DNA of 5,008 nucleotides from CAYWXV01 sp964462535 (GTDB lineage Bacteria > Bacteroidota > Ignavibacteria > OLB7), in assembly GCA_964462535.1 (NCBI GenBank), contig CAYWXV010000125.1, positions 1 to 5,008 of the forward strand. The letters are read 5' to 3'. Positions 1 through 5,008 of this stretch are shown one piece after another; position 1 is the stretch's first letter; the number at the start of each line of letters is the position of its first letter. The notes beneath the pieces were generated by a model. It was not told where the DNA came from and did no database searches. It was given only the letters and a program-made list of their open reading frames with translations. The translations under genes and the position numbers were made by a program.

Positions 1-59
1 TCGCGCTCTTCTTGTAAATCGCGAAAGGTTGAGGAGACGAATACGCGGAGGTCGGGCAC
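1..59 (-). CDS. Start of a third DUF4062-family protein (3' part outside the window)
   Basis: Only about 19 codons are visible. Reading leftwards from the GTG at 59-57 gives VPDLRVFVSSTFRDLQEER, which matches the start of the neighbouring complete protein (LRVFISSTFRDLQEER) almost residue for residue. Over 50 bases the DNA (1-50 against 3221-3270) agrees at 38 positions, so this is a diverged paralogue and not a recent copy. The VSSTFRDL block is the first strand and helix of DUF4062, a domain normally found at the extreme N-terminus, which favours this GTG. No Shine-Dalgarno sequence sits at the usual distance: the 10 bases before it are pyrimidine-rich (CCCCCCTTTC) and the nearest AGGA is about 20 bases away. 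An in-frame ATG at 152-150 would add 31 residues. A NACHT core and TPRs probably follow beyond the edge, but that is inferred from the neighbours only. Confidence 0.82.
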   Translation of the reverse strand, partial: MPDLRVFVSSTFRDLQEER

Positions 60-324
60 GGAAAGGGGGGATGGGAGAGTCCTGAGAGCAGCGATCCGGC
101 AGCAGCAGGAAAATACGAGCAGGGACCGATTGCTCGCACGGGTGGTGAGCATGATCGTGGATGCCGGCCCCCGGGTCCCAGGGGCTTGGCGTCTGGCGAG
201 GCGGGCGATGAATCCGTCAGTACCAGAACCAGCATCGAGGGCAAGATCGAATGAGACGCGACCCTGGCTTCGATAAGTTTAATCACCTTGAACTACCGCT
301 TCCACACAAACCCGGCACATGGGA
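60..324. other. Intergenic gap, no gene supported
   Basis: This gap separates the stop of the complete receptor gene from the start of the next paralogue. All three minus-strand frames just after the stop were read, and none continues the C-terminal extension seen in the upstream paralogue. One minus-strand frame is open from 278 into the third gene, with an ATG at 152-150, so part of the gap could be coding if that start is used. The most AT-rich stretch is about 271-287, but no well-spaced -35/-10 pair could be recognised on the minus strand. A short GC-rich dyad (arms 167-171 and 181-185) has no T-run after it and is not a convincing terminator. It is unclear whether the third gene is read from the upstream transcript or from its own promoter. 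Confidence 0.6.
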
Positions 325-3288
325 TCACTTCTCGCTGAGGTCGCTCACCAGCAAGTCCTGTAGTTCGCTCGCATTCTGATACGGCTGGCCCAGGCGCGCG
401 CAGATGTCGACGCATTCAGTAGCCAGTTCAAGGGCCTGGCGGAGGATTGCGGTGCGGTCCATTGCTGTGACATGCGAGGCGAGAAAACTGGGCAGAGGAT
501 CATCGCTGAGCGCGATGGTCCGGAGTGTCTCGGCCTTCTGGTATGTCCAGAACGTCATGCCGTGGTGGAATTCACAATCGCGATGAATCTCCATTGCGCG
601 ATCAAGGCACTCGAGCGCCTCCTCGACGCGATTCATCTCGACATAGAGTGTTCCGAGGTTTCCGGTTGCGATACCGTACGGCACGCGATCGCCAAGCGAG
701 TCGAGGATTTTCATTGCCTGAACCATCTTCGGTGCCGCCAGTTCCAAGTCCCCACGCCGCTGATCGATCATGGCGATGCTCATGATGTTGTATGTCATCC
801 ATTGCCGGTTCCCAATCGACTCATTGATCTTCAACGCCTCGTTGTAGAGCTCCAGTGCCGTGTCGGTGTCGTTGACGCCGCCGTATGCGTTGGCAAGACA
901 GTGCAGTTGTGCTGCGACATCGCGCACCGTGCCGTGCTGCCGTACCAGCGCAAGCGCCTCCGTGCCGTATTCGATAGCCAACTCCAAGTCCGCGCGTTTC
1001 AAATGGACGCTGCTCATCTTCTCCAATGTGGACGACAGTGCGGCCTTGTCGTTGATGGTCTCGGCAAGTGTGCGCATCTCCGAAAGAAGCGAAAGTGCCT
1101 CGTCGAACGAACCACGATCGATCAGGATCGTCGCAAGGCTTTGTGACGATCGCATCCGTCCGGCCGGATCATCGCGCTTCGCCAGCATCGCGTGGGCTTC
1201 ACGGATGAGTGACTCAACCGCAGCTAGTCGACCCGAGGTCATGACGATGTTGGCCACGGTCATCATCACGTCGGGTAACCAGTGCGAATCGGGATTGCTC
1301 CGACGAAAGACCTCGATCCCGGAACGACATGCCTCCTCCACCGGGAAATCATCCCCGAGCGAGCGCCAGTAGGTGTAGAACTCGTCCCGCGCCGAACCAA
1401 GGATTGTCATCAACATGACGGGAACGGACGACAGCAGTTGGGCGAGCTGCTCCCGCTGATCGGTCTGATTGTATTGATACGCCAGTTCACGCATCATCGT
1501 GAACTCACTGATGCCACGTTCGCGCTCACCCTTGGCCATGGCGAACACTCTGCCGACGATCGACTGGTCGACGAGGACCGGCTGGAGTCGTGCAGCGAGA
1601 TGGTCGATAATCAGCGCGTGTGCGGCGCGTCGCGATTCGGGATCGTTGAGATATCGACGCTCCACGGCGCGGCGCAGGTAATCGTGAAAGAAGTCGAGGT
1701 TGCCGTCGCGTCGCAGTAGGTGATAATCGAGTGCCAGGAGAATACGCGAGAGATCGAGCCGGTTCGATCCGATGATTTCGAGGAGGTCGGTTTCGTTGAG
1801 TCCGTCGCGAGAAGCCCAGAGCACCGTCAGCAACTTCGACAAGGGGGACGATGGAAAATCGCGTTCCAGCCGTTCGAGTACCCGCTGAAACGTGTCGTCC
1901 AGGTCCACGGCATCGCAACAGCCTTCGATCACTTCGTCGAGTGTTTCATGCTCGCCATGGAGTCGCAACTCCTCTGCAACGATGCGAAGGAAGAGTGGCG
2001 AGCTTGCCTTGGGATCCGCGCTGATGCGCTCCAGCTGCGCGGCGGAAATACTCTTGTGAAAATCGGCCAGATAGCGCACGACAATGCTCGAACGCATACG
2101 CGGGTCGTCGAGCGGCTTCAGCTCGAGGCTCTGCCAGTCGCGACGTGCGAGCGCATCGTGTGCAGGTCCGGGAGTGGTGGAAGCAATCAGGTGAACTCGA
2201 GGCGGCATTGCCGTCGGCAGCCAGGCAAGGGTGCGACCAGTCTCATCGAGCTGGTTGAGCGCATCAAGCACGATCAGCACCTCGCGCTCCCGCTGTGCGG
2301 CGAGGGTATCCGCGCGGTAGAGCGCATTCGCAAACGCACGCTCGAGTTGTCCTGCGTTCGTCGGGATTTCGTCATCGATTGAGAAGAACTCGTTGATCTC
2401 CTCCATGCAATGCCGCATGATCGCCGCCGACGTACCGCTTGCCAGACCGGCGCCGACGTAATGCTCGACGACAAGAGCATCTGGATTCCGTTCTCGAAAG
2501 CGGCCGGTCAACCAGGCGACGAGCGAGCTCTTTCCCAGTCCTGAGTCCGCGGTAATCACAAGTGGCGTCGTCCCCGAAGTCCACCAGGCGTCAAACGTCT
2601 TCAGGTGCGCCGGTTGGCCGATATAGGCGCGACGTCTCGACGCAGCGAAGGCGGCATGAGACCGTCGGGTGCGGTCCAGTGGCGTCGGTTGGTGTTCGAC
2701 GGGCCAGACGCGATCGATGATCTCACGGAGATCTGCGAGCACGCATTCGCCCAGCGAGTCGATCGTGGTGAATTCGCGAATCGGATAGCCGTGCGATGCG
2801 GCTCGATCTACGAGTCGCTTCAGCTTGTCAGCATCCTCTTCGTATGAGTCTTCGGTTTCGCGGCGATAGAAGAATGCCGACTGAACCCCGGAGTCGGAAG
2901 GCTCACGCGTACCATGCATGAACTCCATTTCCGTGATGCTCGCCTCATCGAACGCCGCCTCCTCGATCCAGGGGTATCGGGCGAAGAGATCGGGATCCAT
3001 TGCCACTTCGTGATACTCCGGCGCCCACCCATAGCGGCTGCCGACGATTCCGATAAAGTACGGGCGGCAACGATCGATCTCCTCCAGGCAGGTCCGGATG
3101 ATCGTCCCCAGAGCGCTCTGCTCGTCGGTAAGCCCCCAACGCAGATCGATATCGGTAAACGTCACTCCACGTTCACGGCAGAGAGCGCGAATCTCGGGGA
3201 AGATCTTCTTCGCCAGATGCTCCCGTTCTTCCTGCAGGTCGCGGAAGGTGGAGCTGATGAAGACGCGGAGTTCGCTCGATGTGCTCAC
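325..3288 (-). CDS. DUF4062-NACHT-type ATPase-TPR protein (STAND-family receptor), complete
   Basis: This is a 987-residue cytoplasmic protein with no signal peptide or membrane segment. Residues 7-125 are DUF4062, with LRVFISSTFRDL near the start, DIDLRWGLTDEQ at 46-57, FIGIVGSRYGW at 78-88 and SITEMEFM at 117-124. Residues 135-197 are the usual second part of this region, starting AFFYRRE. The ATPase follows at about 240-400: Walker A ADSGLGKS at 247-254 and Walker B VLIVLDALNQLDE at 337-349. A winged-helix-like segment spans about 461-545. Six TPR units of 40 residues occupy 667-906, and a helical tail ends the protein. The GTG start overlaps the upstream stop codon, has a GGGGAG ribosome site and places DUF4062 at the N-terminus. 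STAND ATPases are ligand-gated switches, and the TPRs probably sense the signal. DUF4062 resembles the N-terminal regions of animal TEP1 and NWD1. The ligand and output are unknown. The family call is firm; a defence role is inference. Confidence 0.95.
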   Translation of the reverse strand: MSTSSELRVFISSTFRDLQEEREHLAKKIFPEIRALCRERGVTFTDIDLRWGLTDEQSALGTIIRTCLEEIDRCRPYFIGIVGSRYGWAPEYHEVAMDPDLFARYPWIEEAAFDEASITEMEFMHGTREPSDSGVQSAFFYRRETEDSYEEDADKLKRLVDRAASHGYPIREFTTIDSLGECVLADLREIIDRVWPVEHQPTPLDRTRRSHAAFAASRRRAYIGQPAHLKTFDAWWTSGTTPLVITADSGLGKSSLVAWLTGRFRERNPDALVVEHYVGAGLASGTSAAIMRHCMEEINEFFSIDDEIPTNAGQLERAFANALYRADTLAAQREREVLIVLDALNQLDETGRTLAWLPTAMPPRVHLIASTTPGPAHDALARRDWQSLELKPLDDPRMRSSIVVRYLADFHKSISAAQLERISADPKASSPLFLRIVAEELRLHGEHETLDEVIEGCCDAVDLDDTFQRVLERLERDFPSSPLSKLLTVLWASRDGLNETDLLEIIGSNRLDLSRILLALDYHLLRRDGNLDFFHDYLRRAVERRYLNDPESRRAAHALIIDHLAARLQPVLVDQSIVGRVFAMAKGERERGISEFTMMRELAYQYNQTDQREQLAQLLSSVPVMLMTILGSARDEFYTYWRSLGDDFPVEEACRSGIEVFRRSNPDSHWLPDVMMTVANIVMTSGRLAAVESLIREAHAMLAKRDDPAGRMRSSQSLATILIDRGSFDEALSLLSEMRTLAETINDKAALSSTLEKMSSVHLKRADLELAIEYGTEALALVRQHGTVRDVAAQLHCLANAYGGVNDTDTALELYNEALKINESIGNRQWMTYNIMSIAMIDQRRGDLELAAPKMVQAMKILDSLGDRVPYGIATGNLGTLYVEMNRVEEALECLDRAMEIHRDCEFHHGMTFWTYQKAETLRTIALSDDPLPSFLASHVTAMDRTAILRQALELATECVDICARLGQPYQNASELQDLLVSDLSEK
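571..1290 (-). repeat. Six tandem 120-base units coding 40-residue TPRs (complete receptor)
   Basis: The units start at residues 667, 707, 747, 787, 827 and 867 of the 987-aa protein, exactly 40 apart. They are more degenerate than in the upstream paralogue; clear second helices include FDEALSLL, DTALELYNEAL and VEEALECLDRAM. Unit 827 opens with the GNRQW hinge that is also found in the paralogue. Confidence 0.82.
3285..3288 (-). other. GTGA stop/start overlap (translational coupling)
   Basis: The bases GTGA on the minus strand contain the GTG start of the downstream receptor and the TGA stop of the upstream one, in different frames. Four-base overlaps of this kind are a standard sign of genes in one operon with coupled translation. 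Confidence 0.85.
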
Positions 3289-5008
3289 GGCTGCTCCCCG
3301 GCCGTCTTCAGCTCCTCGATGCGATCGTGGTATTCGTGAGTTGGTATGCTGGCATACAACGACTCGTACAGTGCGAGTGCAGTCCTTGCATGATCGGGTG
3401 CCCCGATCTTCCAGAGCCAGTAATGTAGCTCCGCCCGCTGCGCTTCGTCGGTCGCTTCGACCAGCATCTCACGAAGCCTTTCGACGGCGCCCTCGACATT
3501 CCCCTCGGCCGCCTCGATGCGCCCGAGCACTATCCTGCCGTGAAACTGAGTGTCTGGCTTCGACAGGTCGTCGCTGATGGCGATGCACTCCTCGGCGCAC
3601 TCGCGTGCGCGTTGTAGGGACACGGCCTTCCATGTCTCTATGGTTGCGCCGGGAACATACGTCGGCAGATACGCGGGCATCTCATCTGCGGCCTGCACAA
3701 GCACCAACAGGATCTGCGCGATTCCCTGAAGCCAGTAGGTAAGCTTAACGCGATCCCCCACGGAGTGATGCTCCTCGGCTGCGCGATAGTACACGTGCAA
3801 CGCACGTTCGTGCTCTCGAAGATTGGCGTACAGGCTGCCCATGTTTCCGAGTGCTCCGGCTACGCCATGGCGGTCCCCCAGCTCCTCTCCGATGTTGGCC
3901 TGCCGCTGAAAACACTCCAAGGCTCGATCATATTCTTCGCGACCGCGGAACACAATCCCCATGGCCCCGAGGTTGTATGCGATCCACTGACGGTTGCCGA
4001 GCGCCGTGTTAATTGCCAACGCTTGTTGATAGCACGGTAAGGCCTCGTCTGATCGTCCTTGCATATCATAAACCAAACCAATGTTGTGAAGCGATCCTGC
4101 TACTCCTCGACGGTCGCCCACCTCTTGACACATGCTCAACTGCCCCTGGAAGCTGCCTAACGCGCGATCAAATTCCCTGCGTCGGTAGTATATGATCCCA
4201 ATGTTCCCAGCCGTCCCGGCCATGGAGGCGCGGTCGCCCAACTCCTCGCTAATGCTCAGCGCCAACTGAAGGTTCTCCAATGCACGATCATACTCCCCGC
4301 TGCGGGTGTGAATAATCCCTATGTTTCTGAGCACTACGGCAATCCCATGCCGGTCGTCCAACGCTGCGAACAAATCCTTCGCCCGCGCCAACTCCTGCAA
4401 TGCCTCGGTCGACTCTCCCCGGGCCTGCAACAGACTTCCAAGGCTCACCCGCGAGGCCGCTTCGGCGCGTTGGTCGCTTCGTGTGATCGCCGACGCCAGC
4501 CGCTCACGTTGTAACGCAAGCGCGCCTGCCCAACTGCCCAACCCTTCCAATAGTTCCGCCACCAACCCCATCGCAGCACTACGCTCATGTGCATCCGTGA
4601 CGCCCCATCGTTCCAGGCCCCGACGATAGGAGCCTTCAATGTCGCTTCCTTCGGCCATCTCCGACCAGTAGCCCATCACATCGTACTGCATCTCGTCGGT
4701 GTAGAGTGCTAAGAACACCGGGATCGTCGAGAGACATTCCTGTAAGCGATCCACCGCTTCGGCTGCATGCAGTTGATACGCCAGTTCCCCCGCCATGCGC
4801 GCAGGGACAACTCCGCTCCCGGCTATCAGCGTCGATACGCTTCCTTCGAAATACTCCGTCAGTTGAAGACGAAGCGCATGCTGTTGCTGTTCGTCGGAGT
4901 TATACCGCTTCTGTACCGCACGTCGCAGGTATTCATGAAAGAACCCAAGCAGTCCATCGTGCTGTATCAGGTGATAGTCCAAGGCGAACAACAGCCGCGA
5001 CAACTCCA
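3285..5008 (-). CDS. STAND-type receptor with TPR repeats, 5'-truncated by the window edge; paralogue of the downstream gene
   Basis: The frame is open to the right edge. The apparent TTG start at 5003-5001 is an internal leucine, because it lies in ELSRLLFALDYHL, which aligns with DLSRILLALDYHL at residues 512-524 of the downstream protein. From that leucine 572 residues remain. By alignment the full protein would be about 1080 aa, with a DUF4062 and ATPase region lying outside the window (inferred). The first 33 visible residues share 23 with the neighbour, including FFHEYLRRAV of the winged-helix region. An ELAYQ motif follows at 73-77. Seven exact 40-residue TPR units span 137-416, several with a GDR hinge and DRALE in the second helix. 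Residues 417-572 are more helical repeats, and the last 85 or so have no counterpart in the neighbour. The stop overlaps the next gene's GTG by 4 bases. No membrane segment or signal peptide is visible. Confidence 0.93.
   Translation of the reverse strand, partial: ELSRLLFALDYHLIQHDGLLGFFHEYLRRAVQKRYNSDEQQQHALRLQLTEYFEGSVSTLIAGSGVVPARMAGELAYQLHAAEAVDRLQECLSTIPVFLALYTDEMQYDVMGYWSEMAEGSDIEGSYRRGLERWGVTDAHERSAAMGLVAELLEGLGSWAGALALQRERLASAITRSDQRAEAASRVSLGSLLQARGESTEALQELARAKDLFAALDDRHGIAVVLRNIGIIHTRSGEYDRALENLQLALSISEELGDRASMAGTAGNIGIIYYRRREFDRALGSFQGQLSMCQEVGDRRGVAGSLHNIGLVYDMQGRSDEALPCYQQALAINTALGNRQWIAYNLGAMGIVFRGREEYDRALECFQRQANIGEELGDRHGVAGALGNMGSLYANLREHERALHVYYRAAEEHHSVGDRVKLTYWLQGIAQILLVLVQAADEMPAYLPTYVPGATIETWKAVSLQRARECAEECIAISDDLSKPDTQFHGRIVLGRIEAAEGNVEGAVERLREMLVEATDEAQRAELHYWLWKIGAPDHARTALALYESLYASIPTHEYHDRIEELKTAGEQP
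3294..3299 (-). promoter_or_regulatory. Ribosome binding site for the complete receptor gene
   Basis: On the minus strand GGGGAG lies 5 bases before the GTG at 3288-3286, inside the end of the upstream coding sequence. It is a good Shine-Dalgarno match at a normal distance. It supports this GTG as the true start and fits re-initiation by ribosomes that finish the upstream gene. Confidence 0.7.
3756..4595 (-). repeat. Seven tandem 120-base units coding 40-residue TPRs (upstream receptor)
   Basis: Each unit encodes 40 residues with no insertions. The hinge residues recur at exact 40-residue spacing: D137, D177, D217, D257, D297, N337 and D377 of the visible protein, often as GDR. The consensus is roughly GDRxxxAGxxxNIGxxYxxxx, then a second helix with DRALExFQ and a hydrophobic run to the next GDR. 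This 40-residue spacing with a GD(R/K) hinge is known from TPR superhelices such as LGN/GPSM2. The DNA units are diverged at synonymous and non-synonymous sites, so they are old repeats. Confidence 0.9.

Noticed and set aside
167..185. GC-rich inverted repeat as a possible terminator
   Set aside because: The stem is only 5 base pairs with a 9-base loop and there is no T-run on either side.
217..244. Possible promoter for the third gene (TTGCCC, 16 bases, TACTGA on the minus strand)
   Set aside because: The -35 is partial and the -10 matches only two of six consensus bases, no better than chance.
151..276. Plus-strand 41-codon open frame in the intergenic gap
   Set aside because: It has no clear ribosome site and its composition is arginine- and proline-rich as expected from random GC-rich DNA. 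It partly overlaps the alternative start region of the third gene.
472..1146. Plus-strand open frame of 224 codons opposite the complete receptor
   Set aside because: It lies wholly antisense to a well-supported TPR coding region, and its translation has no recognisable domain. Long antisense frames are common in GC-rich genes.
1720..2382. Plus-strand open frame of 220 codons opposite the ATPase and winged-helix region
   Set aside because: It is antisense to conserved motifs including Walker B, has no family signature, and is best explained by codon bias.
3285..5003. TTG at 5003-5001 as the true start of the upstream gene
   Set aside because: The codon aligns with an internal leucine of the paralogue's winged-helix segment, and the frame continues to the window edge, so the gene is simply truncated by the window.

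Overview
The window holds three protein genes, all on the minus strand and all of one family: large STAND-type (signal-transduction ATPase) receptor proteins with a DUF4062 N-terminus, a NACHT/AAA-like ATPase core and C-terminal TPR repeats. Transcription runs from high to low coordinates. The first gene (3285-5008) enters from the right edge and lacks its N-terminal half. The second (325-3288, 987 aa) is complete. The third (1-59) is cut by the left edge after about 19 codons, but its start matches the opening of the second gene's protein.

The host looks like a bacterium with a GC-rich genome (high fifties per cent by eye), dense gene packing, GTG starts and a 4-base GTGA stop/start overlap between the first two genes. 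Multi-domain DUF4062-NACHT-TPR proteins are typical of bacteria with large, signalling-rich genomes (for example Planctomycetota, Chloroflexota, Myxococcota and Cyanobacteria). Nothing here fixes the phylum.

Layout: 1-59, start of a third DUF4062 gene. 60-324, a 265-base gap with no convincing gene, terminator or promoter. 325-3288, the complete DUF4062-NACHT-winged helix-TPR protein. 3285-5008, the winged-helix and TPR part of a close paralogue, plus a C-terminal extension that the complete protein lacks. There are no tRNAs, rRNAs, insertion sequences or CRISPR repeats. The only repeats are the 120-base TPR units inside the two long genes.

How the genes may work together (inference): proteins of this build usually act as switches. 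The TPR superhelix senses a ligand, the ATPase oligomerises, and the N-terminal domain acts as effector or adaptor. Translational coupling suggests that the first two are made together. A row of diverged paralogues resembles a receptor array, as in conflict, defence or programmed-death systems, but no separate effector gene is visible and the biological role is undetermined.
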